Assembly (NCBI GenBank): GCA_015055815.1
Contig: SVHM01000006.1
Span: forward strand, 1-53,659
DNA from: Clostridiales bacterium
Lineage (GTDB): Bacteria > Bacillota > Clostridia > Christensenellales > UBA1242
Direction of reading: 5' to 3'
Length of the DNA: 53,659 nt
The position numbers and the translations under genes are program-made. Shown piece after piece: positions 1-8,118 of the stretch. Below the pieces are notes generated by a model that saw nothing but the letters and a program-made list of their open reading frames with translations, made no database searches and was not told where the DNA came from. Within the stretch, counting starts at the first letter, position 1; the number at the start of each line of letters is the position of its first letter.

Positions 1-8
1 AGACATTT

Positions 9-64
9 ATCTCCTTATGTTAAATTTTGGTTGGCAGACCAAAAATATTTTAACATAAGGAGAT
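9..64. repeat. Long nested hairpin (inverted repeat)
   Basis: A 16-nt perfect inverted repeat (9-24 with 49-64, arm ATCTCCTTATGTTAAA) encloses a second 7-bp stem (TTTTGGT 25-31 with ACCAAAA 38-44) around a 6-nt loop. No open reading frame covers it. It lies just upstream of two plus-strand terminators, so it may belong to the 3' part of a transcript or small RNA coming from the left of the window. Function unknown. Confidence 0.6.
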
Positions 65-93
65 ATTTTGTTCAACGGTAAACCTCTACTGAA

Positions 94-116
94 CCCCCAG
101 ACTATCTGGGGGTTTT
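94..116 (+). terminator. Intrinsic terminator, plus strand
   Basis: Stem CCCCCAGA/TCTGGGGG with a 3-nt loop (94-112), followed by TTTT. It would end a plus-strand transcript entering from the left edge. The U-tract is short. Confidence 0.55.
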
Positions 117-129
117 AAAGTACAATAGA

Positions 130-162
130 GAGCAAGCCATAATGTAAGACTTGCTCTTTTTT
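130..162 (+). terminator. Intrinsic terminator, plus strand
   Basis: Stem GAGCAAG (130-136) with CTTGCTC (150-156), followed by six T. The T-tract lies on the plus-strand side, so it mainly stops rightward transcription before folD. It is the second rightward terminator within 50 bp. Confidence 0.6.
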
Positions 163-1000
163 ATTTTACTAATTTTTCAGCACTTTCTAATGTTTGTAAT
201 ATTAACGAATTAATAGTCATTGGCCCAACCCCACCAGGAACTGGTGTGTATGCAGACACTCTACCCATACAACCATCAACATCTACATCTCCAACATTAC
301 CTTCGTTATATCCCGCATCTATTACCACAGCACCATCTTTTATCCAATCACTTTTAATAAATTTTGCTTTACCAAGCGCCCCAACAACTATATCTGCCCC
401 TCTTACTTCTTCTTCAAGATTAACAGTTTTGCTATGACAAATTGTAACTGTACAATCTTCATTAAGTAGCAACATAGCAAGTGGTTTTCCAAGAATAGCG
501 CTTCTTCCAACTACAACCGCTCTTTTTCCCTTCATTTCAATATTAAACTCTTTCATAAGCCTAATTATCCCATAAGGAGTTGCACACTTATACGCATCTT
601 CTCCCATAGAAACAAGTCCAAAAGACATACTATTAACCCCGTCAACGTCTTTAGAAATATCTATAGCGTCAAAACAAAGTCTTTCATTTATTTGTTTAGG
701 AACGGGATGCTGAAGAAGTATTCCACAAATACTTTTGTCATTATTAAGATTTTGTATAACCGAAAGAAGTTCTTCTGTTGTTGTGTTTTCAGGCAAAGCA
801 ACAACTTTTGAGCCAAGACCAATTCTTTCACATGCACGACATTTCATATTCACATATGTCTTACTCGCCATATCTTCACCAACTATAATAGTTGCAAGGG
901 TTGGTAAAAAATCCAACTTCGACTTTAAAACTTCCACCCTATTTTTAAATTCTTCTTCATATTTTTTTGACGTCTCTTTTCCATTCAATATAACTGCCAC
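161..1000 (-). CDS. folD: Bifunctional methylenetetrahydrofolate dehydrogenase/cyclohydrolase FolD
   Basis: This cytosolic enzyme of one-carbon metabolism interconverts 5,10-methylene-THF and 10-formyl-THF using NADP. The 279-aa protein matches the family length. Visible motifs are the SKTYVNMKCRACE segment with the catalytic Tyr49 and Lys53, the nucleotide-binding segment VVGRSAILGKPLA, and the C-terminal TPVPGGVGPMT signature. I chose the GTG at 1000 because AGGAG lies 8 nt upstream. An in-frame start at 1048 would lie upstream of the likely -10 box at 1039-1044, so it cannot be used from that promoter. The gene is divergent from the RsgI-like gene. Identification is secure. Confidence 0.95.
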   Translation of the reverse strand: MAVILNGKETSKKYEEEFKNRVEVLKSKLDFLPTLATIIVGEDMASKTYVNMKCRACERIGLGSKVVALPENTTTEELLSVIQNLNNDKSICGILLQHPVPKQINERLCFDAIDISKDVDGVNSMSFGLVSMGEDAYKCATPYGIIRLMKEFNIEMKGKRAVVVGRSAILGKPLAMLLLNEDCTVTICHSKTVNLEEEVRGADIVVGALGKAKFIKSDWIKDGAVVIDAGYNEGNVGDVDVDGCMGRVSAYTPVPGGVGPMTINSLILQTLESAEKLVK

Positions 1001-1038
1001 AATACACACTCCTAATTTTAAATATCTTTTATAACTAG

Positions 1039-1066
1039 AGTATACCACTTATAAAAATTTTAACAA
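1039..1066 (-). promoter_or_regulatory. Probable folD promoter
   Basis: Reading the minus strand: -35 TTGTTA (1061-1066), 16-nt spacer, -10 TATACT (1039-1044). The predicted leader to the GTG at 1000 is about 30 nt and contains the AGGAG ribosome binding site. Confidence 0.5.
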
Positions 1067-1110
1067 AAGCAAATTTGAATATTATATTTTTTTTTACAGA
1101 AAATATTAAT

Positions 1111-1917
1111 ATGGAAAAGAAAGGAACAATTATATCTTTAATATTCGTAGGAGTTATAGTAGTGTGTGCCACATGCCTAATTATCTTTTCAGGTATTACC
1201 GCAAAAGACTATAACTATGTCCAATTAGAAATCAATCCAAGGGTTGAATTTGTAGTCGATAAAAATTTCAAAGTAGTATCTTGTAGACCACTAAACGAAG
1301 ATGGAAAAATTTTGCTTAGTGATATTACTTTTAAAGGCATGCCAATTGAAGATGCATCCACTACTTTTATAGACCTATGCGCCAAAACTGGATACATTGA
1401 TGTTGATGGTGAAAACAACGCCGTCAACATTACTGTCATAGACGGAATAACTCAAGCACTAGATGTTAGAGTAACTGAAAATATTTACAAATATTTAAAA
1501 GAAAAAGAAATACTTTGTACCGTTATAGAAAACTACGAAGACCGAAATATGTTTGACGAGAAAAAAAAAATTAAAATATGCTGTCCAAATAAATACAAAC
1601 TCATAAAAACATTAATAGAATATGATGAAAATTTAACCGTTGAAAAACTAAATAAATTAAGTGAAGTAGAACTTATAAACATGGTAAGAAATATACACGC
1701 AACAGAAAAATTAAAACCAAATGAAAGTGATAAACAATTGAAAGAAAATTTAATAAAAAAACACATAGACAAATACAATAATCACATAAGTAATATCTCA
1801 GATAATTCTCAACAAGAATTTTCAAAAACATTTGACGATTTTCAAAAACACACCATTAAAGAAAGGTCGTCAAATTATACAGAAACATATAATAATTGGC
1901 AAAAACAACATAGTTAA
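1111..1917 (+). CDS. Membrane-anchored RsgI-like extracellular domain protein
   Basis: This 268-aa protein has a short Lys-containing cytosolic end (MEKKG), one membrane segment (about residues 6-28) and an extracellular region. That region starts VQLEINPRVEFVVDKNFKVV and continues with a conserved-looking NEDGKILL segment, the pattern of the extracellular domain of RsgI-type anti-sigma factors. The cytosolic sigma-binding domain of true RsgI proteins is absent, and no sigI-like gene is adjacent. The C-terminal 60 residues are polar and low-complexity. I chose ATG 1111 over an upstream TTG at 1075 because the membrane segment then sits at the usual place. Neither start has a clear Shine-Dalgarno sequence. 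It may sense or bind something at the surface; its real function is unknown. Confidence 0.6.
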   Translation: MEKKGTIISLIFVGVIVVCATCLIIFSGITAKDYNYVQLEINPRVEFVVDKNFKVVSCRPLNEDGKILLSDITFKGMPIEDASTTFIDLCAKTGYIDVDGENNAVNITVIDGITQALDVRVTENIYKYLKEKEILCTVIENYEDRNMFDEKKKIKICCPNKYKLIKTLIEYDENLTVEKLNKLSEVELINMVRNIHATEKLKPNESDKQLKENLIKKHIDKYNNHISNISDNSQQEFSKTFDDFQKHTIKERSSNYTETYNNWQKQHS

Positions 1918-1943
1918 TGTCAGTAAACATTTATATAATACAC

Positions 1944-1974
1944 AAAAAGAAGATGTTTTGTTACATCTTCTTTT
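1944..1974. terminator. Bidirectional terminator between convergent genes
   Basis: Stem AAAAGAAGATGT with ACATCTTCTTTT around a 6-nt loop. A-rich and T-rich flanks let it serve both the RsgI-like gene (+) and pepF (-). Confidence 0.7.
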
Positions 1975-1979
1975 ACTTA

Positions 1980-3758
1980 TTATATTAAGTTTTCCATTTC
2001 TTTTAATGCCCAACTTAATTCTTTAAATAGAATATCATAAGGCTCATTTGTAAGTAAGTCCACACCTGCAGTTTTTAGTGTGTCATACGAGTAGTCTTTG
2101 CTACCACTTTTTAAGAAGTTTAAGTATTTGTTTTTTACATCTTCATCACCACTAAAAATACCCCTTGCAAAGTTAATCGCCGATGTCATACCTGTTGCAT
2201 ATTTATATACATAATAAGACCTATAAAAATGTGGTATTCTTGACCATCCAGCACCTATATCTTCTTTGGTATTTTTAAGAGAAGACCCATAGTAATCATG
2301 AATTAAATCTGAATATTTCTTATTTAAAATTTCTTTGCTAATAGGTTTTCCATTTTCAACTAATGTATGAGCAAAATATTCAAATTCGCTAAATAACGAT
2401 TGAACATATATTGTAGAAATAATATTCTGAATATATTTTTCCACATGAAATAGTTTTTCTTTCTTGTTTGTACTATTTTGAAACAAATATTTAAAAAGTA
2501 GTACTTCATTTACAGTGCTTGCAATTTCAGCTAAAAATATTGTGTGATCGTAAGTTTCAAATGGTTGATTTTTTGCACTCAAATAACCATGCATAGCATG
2601 ACCCAATTCATGTGCCAAAGTATAAATAGAAGAACTATCATCAACTGTATTAAGTAAGATATATGGATGTGGTTTATACATACTAAGGCAATACCCACCA
2701 CCTTCTTTTTTCTCGCAAGGATAAACATCTATCCACCTTTCATCTTTCGCTTTTGTTAGACAAGTTATATACTCGTCGCCAAAAACAGAAAGTGCATTTT
2801 TAACTATATCAAAACATTCTTCAAACGTATACTTCTTCTTAAAATCAACAACAGATATAAATTTATCATATACACTATAATCAGATATTTTCAATGCTTT
2901 CTTTTTTAGATTGTAAAACTTATGTACATACTTTACATTTTTTCTAATATTTTCTATAAGCCTAGTATAGATATCATTAGGTAAATTATCATCATGCAAA
3001 CTCATTTCTAAAGTCGATTTGAAATTATAAACATCAGCTAAAAACCAATCACCTTCGACTGAAGATATGTAGTTTGATGAAATAGTATTGTTAAAATTAT
3101 TATAACCTTTAGTGAATGATAAATAAGCATTTTTTCTCAAAACCCTATCTTTACTTTCAAGAAGTTCAACATAATTATGCTGATTTACTTCATGCGTTTT
3201 ACCCTTGCTATCTTTGACACTTTCAAATTTTATATCTAGATTATCTAAGTTGTCAAAAACATCAGAATATCCACCAATAGCACTTCTTGATTTATTTACA
3301 ATAATTTCTTGTGCTTCTGGCAAAATGTGGTCTTTATTTCTAAGAAAATCTTGTAATTCTATCTTATAAAGAGCAAACCTTTCGTCAGCGAGCAATTTGT
3401 GAATATATTTATCACCATAAGAAAGCAACTCTTCTTCTTCAAAAGATGAAGCGACAGATATTTTCTTTGAAATATCCGAAAGGACACTTTCTAGTTCGAT
3501 AAATTTAGTGTTTTCCATATTTTCAGAAAGTCTCAAATAAACATAACTAGAAATCTTCTCCGCAAGTTTAGAAATCTCCGTTGAAAGAGTAAAAAATTCC
3601 AAACATTTAGTTACTTTTTTTAGTTTTCCTTTAAACTTTAAGATAATTTCGGGATAACTTTTTAATCTCTCTATATCTTCCAATAATTCATCATCATTTT
3701 TATAGATATCCAACAAATTCCACTTGTATTTTTCATCAATTTGACTTCTTTTTTTCAT
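1980..3758 (-). CDS. pepF: Oligoendopeptidase F (M3 family zinc metallopeptidase)
   Basis: A cytosolic peptidase that cleaves short oligopeptides and helps recycle peptides. At 592 aa it has the usual PepF length. The zinc site is HELGH with His383, Glu384 and His387, followed about 25 residues later by the third ligand in an AEIASTVNE segment, as in M3B peptidases. There is no signal peptide. Its start has a clear AGGAG ribosome binding site 6 nt upstream. It is a single-gene unit, convergent with the RsgI-like gene. The family is certain; substrate preference cannot be read from sequence. Confidence 0.92.
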   Translation of the reverse strand: MKKRSQIDEKYKWNLLDIYKNDDELLEDIERLKSYPEIILKFKGKLKKVTKCLEFFTLSTEISKLAEKISSYVYLRLSENMENTKFIELESVLSDISKKISVASSFEEEELLSYGDKYIHKLLADERFALYKIELQDFLRNKDHILPEAQEIIVNKSRSAIGGYSDVFDNLDNLDIKFESVKDSKGKTHEVNQHNYVELLESKDRVLRKNAYLSFTKGYNNFNNTISSNYISSVEGDWFLADVYNFKSTLEMSLHDDNLPNDIYTRLIENIRKNVKYVHKFYNLKKKALKISDYSVYDKFISVVDFKKKYTFEECFDIVKNALSVFGDEYITCLTKAKDERWIDVYPCEKKEGGGYCLSMYKPHPYILLNTVDDSSSIYTLAHELGHAMHGYLSAKNQPFETYDHTIFLAEIASTVNEVLLFKYLFQNSTNKKEKLFHVEKYIQNIISTIYVQSLFSEFEYFAHTLVENGKPISKEILNKKYSDLIHDYYGSSLKNTKEDIGAGWSRIPHFYRSYYVYKYATGMTSAINFARGIFSGDEDVKNKYLNFLKSGSKDYSYDTLKTAGVDLLTNEPYDILFKELSWALKEMENLI

Positions 3759-3867
3759 ATTTTCTCCTGAACTTTAGTAATTTTGCATAAAATATATTAT
3801 ATATATTTAAGTTTATTTCTAATTTAACCCAAAGTCAAGAAATTATCAAATAATTTCCAAATGGATA

Positions 3868-3896
3868 TTGACATTAGACAATTTTCGTAGTAAAAT
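3868..3896 (+). promoter_or_regulatory. Sigma-A-type promoter for the small membrane protein
   Basis: TTGACA (3868-3873), exactly 17 nt, then TAAAAT (3891-3896). The start codon follows at 3926 with AAGGGGTG as ribosome binding site. Confidence 0.7.
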
Positions 3897-3925
3897 TAAT
3901 ATAATAAATTTATAAGGGGTGTTGT

Positions 3926-4111
3926 ATGACAAGTAAGAAAATAAATATAATTGTAGTTGTTATGGTTATATTCTTTGCACTTTTCTTCGCTGGTAGCTTT
4001 GCGTATGAAAGTTACAGAATACAAGAAGAAGATAGGAAGTTTGCTGTCGAACAACAACAGTGGGAAGAACAAGCAAGTAAAGACAATGCTTCAGGTGGAA
4101 CAAGTAAGTAA
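3926..4111 (+). CDS. Small single-pass membrane protein, 61 aa
   Basis: I do not recognise a family. The protein has a short basic start (MTSKKIN), one hydrophobic segment (about residues 7-27) and a charged, Glu/Gln-rich tail of about 30 residues, probably outside the membrane. A good promoter, a strong ribosome binding site and an immediate terminator support it as a real expressed gene. It lies alone between pepF and the hairpin repeat region. Possible roles such as a regulator of a membrane protein are guesses. Confidence 0.7.
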   Translation: MTSKKINIIVVVMVIFFALFFAGSFAYESYRIQEEDRKFAVEQQQWEEQASKDNASGGTSK

Positions 4112-4144
4112 AAGCATCAGTTGAAAATCAACTGGTGCTTTTTA
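4112..4144 (+). terminator. Terminator of the 61-aa gene
   Basis: Stem AAGCATCAGTTGA (4112-4124) with TCAACTGGTGCTT (4128-4140), with one G-T pair and a 3-nt loop, followed by TTT. It begins at the last base of the stop codon. Confidence 0.8.
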
Positions 4145-4186
4145 TTATGCCTAAACATTATTTTTTTAATTTAAGCGGGCAGTGAT

Positions 4187-4263
4187 AGAAAAATCATATT
4201 TTTTCATTAGGTCCTCGAACAATGCAATTGTTCTGCGAAAACATTCAAAAATATAATTTTTCT
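4187..4263 (-). repeat. Hairpin repeat, copy A
   Basis: AT-rich outer arms (AGAAAAAT and ATTTTTCT ends) enclose the conserved boxes CATTAGGTCCTCG and CTGCGAAAACATTC and a private apical stem (AACAATGCAATTGTT). Read on the minus strand it has the same order as copies C and D: GAATG..TTCGCAG, apical stem, CGAGGACCTAATG. Confidence 0.65.
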
Positions 4264-4310
4264 TTTTATTTTCAAATTCGTAGCGAAATGAAATAAATGT
4301 AATGTTAAAG

Positions 4311-4377
4311 AAAAAACAATATTTTTCACTAACTACTTAGGTTAGGTCCTGCGGAATAGTTCGTAACATTGTTTTTT
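4311..4377 (-). repeat. Hairpin repeat, copy B (divergent)
   Basis: Outer arms AAAAAACAAT and ATTGTTTTTT pair perfectly. Inside, TTAGGTCC lies next to TGCGGAA, the same boxes as in copy A but without an apical stem between them. An AACTA/TAGTT stem surrounds the boxes. It is the least typical copy. Confidence 0.5.
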
Positions 4378-4481
4378 ATTACTCACGTTTAGAATTTGTT
4401 TATAAAAATAAAATGGTATTAGATTTTTTTGCTACAACACTATGTGACGAAAATAACTATTTATATCCACAAGCGTTTATT

Positions 4482-4563
4482 AGAAATAAGATAATATTTT
4501 TGAATGATTTCGCAGGCTGACTTGTCAGCCGAGTACCTAATGAAAAAATATTATCTTATTTCT
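4482..4563 (+). repeat. Hairpin repeat, copy C
   Basis: Outer arms AGAAATAAGATAATATTTTT and their complement are nearly perfect. The boxes GAATGATTTCGCAG and CGAGTACCTAATG flank an apical stem GGCTGAC/GTCAGCC with a TT loop. It is the most regular copy. Confidence 0.7.
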
Positions 4564-4646
4564 TTCTTACATTTAGTTTTTATTATCGTTTATATCACGA
4601 CAACACAAAACACCCCTAATAACAAATTACATCCACATACTTTTTA

Positions 4647-4719
4647 AAATCAGATAATATTTTTGAATGCTTCCGCAAGGCTTTGCCTGAGGACTTAATG
4701 AAAAAATGTTATCTTATTT
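4647..4719 (+). repeat. Hairpin repeat, copy D
   Basis: Outer arms AGATAATATTTTT and AAAAAATGTTATCT, boxes GAATGCTTCCGCA and GAGGACTTAATG, apical stem AGGC/GCCT. Its outer arms are nearly the same sequence as those of copy C. Confidence 0.65.
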
Positions 4720-4793
4720 ATTAATCTACATTACATGCTGGCGTTAAAAAATTTATCCGCCATTAAACTTAACAAAAAATTTGCAAACCCCTA

Positions 4794-4822
4794 TTGAAAT
4801 TGGCTTATATATATGATAAAAT
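4794..4822 (+). promoter_or_regulatory. Promoter of the AAA ATPase gene
   Basis: TTGAAA (4794-4799), 17 nt, TAAAAT (4817-4822). Because the in-frame TTG at 4794 is part of the -35 box, it cannot be the translation start. Confidence 0.7.
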
Positions 4823-4856
4823 ATATATAATTAAAATTATGGGGTTAAAAAATATT

Positions 4857-7349
4857 ATGGAATTAAAAGACTTTATAGTGCCTACTATTCTTGAAAATAC
4901 AGATGAGAATTATGATTATGGCAATAGCGCCTTTGAAACAAAAGATTTAATATATCTTCCATCAAGAAAAGATGTAGAACACAAATCTAACAAAGATTTA
5001 ATTTCTACGGCGACTGATTATGCAATTATGAATGGTTGTCTAATGCAAGAAAATGAAAATGAAGAAATTTTTTGTTATTCTTTATGGACACGTACTGCCC
5101 CTGCGGTAGATCGAGTTATTACAATTACTACATGCAATGGAAATCTATATACTAGTCATATTACAACTCATGGTATAGGAATTCGTCCAGAATTACAACT
5201 TGACCTATTATCTGTTATTTCTGCAATAAACTCATCACAAACCCCTTTTAAAATAGATGAAACCACACCAATTAGGGGGTTAAACTATCATACTCTTCAG
5301 TTTGGAAATTATCCAAAAACTTGTGTTGACGGTGAATTAAATAAACAATTAGAATATGAATTTTTGACATCTAATATAACTCCAACTGGTAAGAAATATC
5401 TTGGTAATTATGACGATAAAGGCAATCCAGTATATAATGATGAATTTGTTGCGTATAACAGACAAAAATATGTAAGGGTTATATGTCAACGACAAGATAG
5501 CGATAGTGTACTTCGAGACGGAACTGAAGTAGAAGATGAACTTCCACTATGGGCAAAAGTTGAGCCAATCACCTGGATAATTACAAATTGGGACGATTTG
5601 CCAACAAGCATAAACCCAATAGGAACTGGTACTGCTACAACTATAAAACTTCAAGCAGAAGAAGCCATAATGTCAGACATTCCTTTCTATCCAAATGATG
5701 AAGATGTAAATCGTTGCTTATGGCAAAATAGCACCATTCGTGGATACTTAAACGGAATAAATGTAAATAACATTAAAACTAATGGCAACCCAAATTTTTC
5801 AGCACCAAATGGTGGAGACTTTACTGAGCATAATTTCCTAACTGAAGCCTTTTCTCAAGAGCTACAACCAACATCTAAAAAAGATGAAGTTGTGTCTCAC
5901 ATTAAGAAAAAACGTAAAGGCTATGGTATAAGTATTAAAGACAAACCAATGACCGTTAAAGACCAAATGAAGTTCTATATAGATAGCGGTAAGACATTTA
6001 TGTTACATGGTCCTAGTGGTATTGGTAAAACAAGAAGAATACAAGAGATTGACCCCGACTTTATCCCAATCGCACTTAAGAAAGGTATGACCCCAGAAAG
6101 TGTAATAGGCAAAACTACATATTCAACAAATGATGATGTGGATAGTGGTAAATGGAAAGCACCAGCATGGTACAAAGTACTTTGTGAAAAGTGTGAAAAA
6201 GAGCCAGACAAAAAACATGTTGTGTTTATTGATGAAATTACCAATGCTGGATATGCAGAACAAAGTTTGGTTTTCGATATCATCCAATTTGGATACATAA
6301 CTCCAGCATTTGGAAAACTACCAGACAATGCAGTAGTAGTTGCAGCGGGAAATAACATAGATGAAAGTGACTCAGCATATCCAATGGTAGAGCCGTTATT
6401 TAGAAGATTTGATGGACATATATATCTAGAGCCAAATTTAAAAGAATGGCTAGAATGGGCAAGTGAAGAAAACCCAGATAGAGTAGGAACTCCAAAAGTA
6501 CATCCATTAGTTTCAGCCTTTGTAAGTGCTAATGCAAATAAAGTATTCTATTCTTCTTACGATAGCGAAGAGCCACCAAAACATGCAATAGACCCACGTG
6601 GTTGGGAGCAGATAAGCGATATTATATACGACAATGATGGAGTGATTGCCAAAGAATTAATTGAGAATAAAGTGGGTAAAGAGATAGCAAGTAGTTTTAT
6701 GGCATTTGCAGAAAACCCACCACTGATGATAGAAGATATACTTGACGGCAACTATTCTCAAGAAGATATACCAATAAGGTTTGATGCTAAATATGCACTA
6801 GCATTGTCACTAAGAAACGCAAGTCTGGAAGAACTACCAGCAGTAAGAGAGTTTATATCTAAACACTTAGGTAACGAGATATTGGCAACATATGACACAA
6901 TCTGGGTGGGAGACGATAACGAAAGGGCCATATATCTAGATGGACTTAAAAACACGCAAAGTCTTCCAACCGAACCAGAAAGACCTATAACTGGCAACTT
7001 TAAAATAACTATTGATGAATTTTTTGATTATTCTAAATTCCCGTCAGGAGAAGTTGGTATACACTGTGATGAAGAGTGGAAGGCTAACATGTTATGTGAG
7101 ATTTTTGACAGAATGGGGAAAAAGTGGTGTAATGGTGAGTCTTATTTAGTGACTCCAGATTGGCATGTGTTTAATGCAGAAACTTGTTATAATAATCAAG
7201 GTGAATTTGGAGATACAAGTTGTTTTAATAGCAAGAATTATCCAATCTACAAATTCGAAGAAGTTGATTTGGGCAGATATATAGCTGACTCGCAAGTGAA
7301 AATCTTAAATGACCATGGCTATTACGATTACGGATACTTGCCTTTTTAA
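4857..7349 (+). CDS. MoxR-type AAA ATPase fused to two accessory domains
   Basis: An 830-aa protein with three parts. The N-terminal third contains a segment (FGNYPK, then VEPITWII, then a W..S..RGYLNG end) that resembles the DUF6273-type domain. The middle is an AAA ATPase of MoxR/dynein-like type: Walker A GPSGIGKT (residues 385-392), Walker B VVFIDE with Asp459 and Glu460, a sensor-like VVVAAGNN, and FRRFDG. The C-terminal 110 residues carry HCDEEWKAN, KWCNGESYL and AETCYNN, a pattern I associate with uncharacterised phage-type proteins. ATG 4857 was chosen because it lies downstream of the promoter, with GGGG about 12 nt upstream. The gene stands alone, and the VWA-domain partner usual for MoxR proteins is not adjacent. 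ATP-driven remodelling is likely; the target is unknown. Confidence 0.8.
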   Translation: MELKDFIVPTILENTDENYDYGNSAFETKDLIYLPSRKDVEHKSNKDLISTATDYAIMNGCLMQENENEEIFCYSLWTRTAPAVDRVITITTCNGNLYTSHITTHGIGIRPELQLDLLSVISAINSSQTPFKIDETTPIRGLNYHTLQFGNYPKTCVDGELNKQLEYEFLTSNITPTGKKYLGNYDDKGNPVYNDEFVAYNRQKYVRVICQRQDSDSVLRDGTEVEDELPLWAKVEPITWIITNWDDLPTSINPIGTGTATTIKLQAEEAIMSDIPFYPNDEDVNRCLWQNSTIRGYLNGINVNNIKTNGNPNFSAPNGGDFTEHNFLTEAFSQELQPTSKKDEVVSHIKKKRKGYGISIKDKPMTVKDQMKFYIDSGKTFMLHGPSGIGKTRRIQEIDPDFIPIALKKGMTPESVIGKTTYSTNDDVDSGKWKAPAWYKVLCEKCEKEPDKKHVVFIDEITNAGYAEQSLVFDIIQFGYITPAFGKLPDNAVVVAAGNNIDESDSAYPMVEPLFRRFDGHIYLEPNLKEWLEWASEENPDRVGTPKVHPLVSAFVSANANKVFYSSYDSEEPPKHAIDPRGWEQISDIIYDNDGVIAKELIENKVGKEIASSFMAFAENPPLMIEDILDGNYSQEDIPIRFDAKYALALSLRNASLEELPAVREFISKHLGNEILATYDTIWVGDDNERAIYLDGLKNTQSLPTEPERPITGNFKITIDEFFDYSKFPSGEVGIHCDEEWKANMLCEIFDRMGKKWCNGESYLVTPDWHVFNAETCYNNQGEFGDTSCFNSKNYPIYKFEEVDLGRYIADSQVKILNDHGYYDYGYLPF

Positions 7350-7410
7350 AAATAATGCTAAAAGATATCTTTTAATTTTAAACATTATCAAATAATCATT
7401 TAATAAGCAA

Positions 7411-7437
7411 AAAAAGTCGGAGTTAAGCCGACTTTTT
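7411..7437. terminator. Bidirectional terminator
   Basis: Stem AAAAAGTCGG with CCGACTTTTT and a 7-nt loop. It serves the AAA ATPase gene (+) and the Nudix gene (-). Confidence 0.8.
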
Positions 7438-7452
7438 TATTTTTCTCATGTA

Positions 7453-7986
7453 TTATAAATTATACATTTCTTTTAATTTATCATATGCAATAAGTATTTC
7501 TTTTGTTTTAATTTTTCTTATTGGGTCTTCTTCTGCATCTTGAAACTCTTTTAGTTTTCTAACAAAATTATATTTAGGAATACTCTCAACAGGAGTACGC
7601 ATTGCTATTTCTTCTTTGGTAAGTTTAAGTTTTTTATAGTTTGGAAGTTTATCAGACTTTATAAAGAAATAGATAAGGTCAGACATTCTATTTATACCCG
7701 AGCCTTTATAATCTCTATTATAATGTCTTATCTCAAAGAAAGGCTCAATTTTATCTTTTTCATCAAATTGAATACCAGTTTCATTGTATATAGCTTTTGA
7801 AAGAGCATTCTCCAAGTCTTCATTCTCATCAACGTATGTTCCAAATAATTGGTAGCCGTCTTCGTCTGTTTTGGTTATCAAGAAATTATTTTTACTCGAC
7901 AAGATAAAAGCTCTTACCCTTGTAACAACTTGGTCTATTTCATTATCTTTCAAATCATCATCATTATATTTTAAAATTTCAACCAT
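7453..7986 (-). CDS. Nudix-like hydrolase with a degenerate Nudix box
   Basis: A 177-aa cytosolic protein. The segment VVTRVRAFILSSKNNFLITK followed by YQLFGTYVDENEDLENALSK and then NETGIQ has the layout of a Nudix fold. The Nudix box departs from GX5EX7REUXEEXGU: the usual RE pair is replaced by Lys-Ala and the EE pair by Asn-Glu. Hydrolase activity is therefore uncertain and a binding or regulatory role is possible. The start has AGGAG upstream. It is a single gene, convergent with the AAA ATPase gene. Confidence 0.7.
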   Translation of the reverse strand: MVEILKYNDDDLKDNEIDQVVTRVRAFILSSKNNFLITKTDEDGYQLFGTYVDENEDLENALSKAIYNETGIQFDEKDKIEPFFEIRHYNRDYKGSGINRMSDLIYFFIKSDKLPNYKKLKLTKEEIAMRTPVESIPKYNFVRKLKEFQDAEEDPIRKIKTKEILIAYDKLKEMYNL

Positions 7987-8045
7987 ATTTTTATTCTCCT
8001 AAAAATAGTATATCTGTCTCAAGAAAATATGTCAAACAAATAAAT

Positions 8046-8104
8046 AAAAAAACTAGTTAATAATAACTTATACATATTGTATAAATATTATCCAACTAGT
8101 TTTT
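8046..8104 (-). terminator. Terminator of pfkA
   Basis: Long stem with AAAAACTAGTT at 8048-8058 and AACTAGTTTTT at 8094-8104, further pairing of TAATAATA-like bases inside, and a T-run on the minus-strand exit side. Confidence 0.65.
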
Positions 8105-8118
8105 ATTTTTATAATTTT

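Larger units (their letters stand above)
4146..4793. other. Gene-free region with four hairpin repeats
   Basis: About 650 bp without a supportable gene. It holds four related imperfect palindromes, listed separately, separated by AT-rich sequence with no other structure that I recognise. It ends at the promoter of the AAA ATPase gene. Confidence 0.7.

Noticed and set aside
1000..1048. N-terminal extension of FolD to 295 aa
   Set aside because: It overlaps the predicted -10 box, and the added residues are not seen in FolD; the GTG at 1000 has a proper AGGAG.
4187..4719. Integron attC sites
   Set aside because: The palindromic layout is similar, but the GTTRRRY and RYYYAAC core sites are not seen, there are no cassette genes between copies, and no integrase gene is in the window.
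4794..4857. Upstream TTG start for the AAA ATPase
   Set aside because: The TTG is the first part of the -35 box and lies upstream of the expected transcription start.
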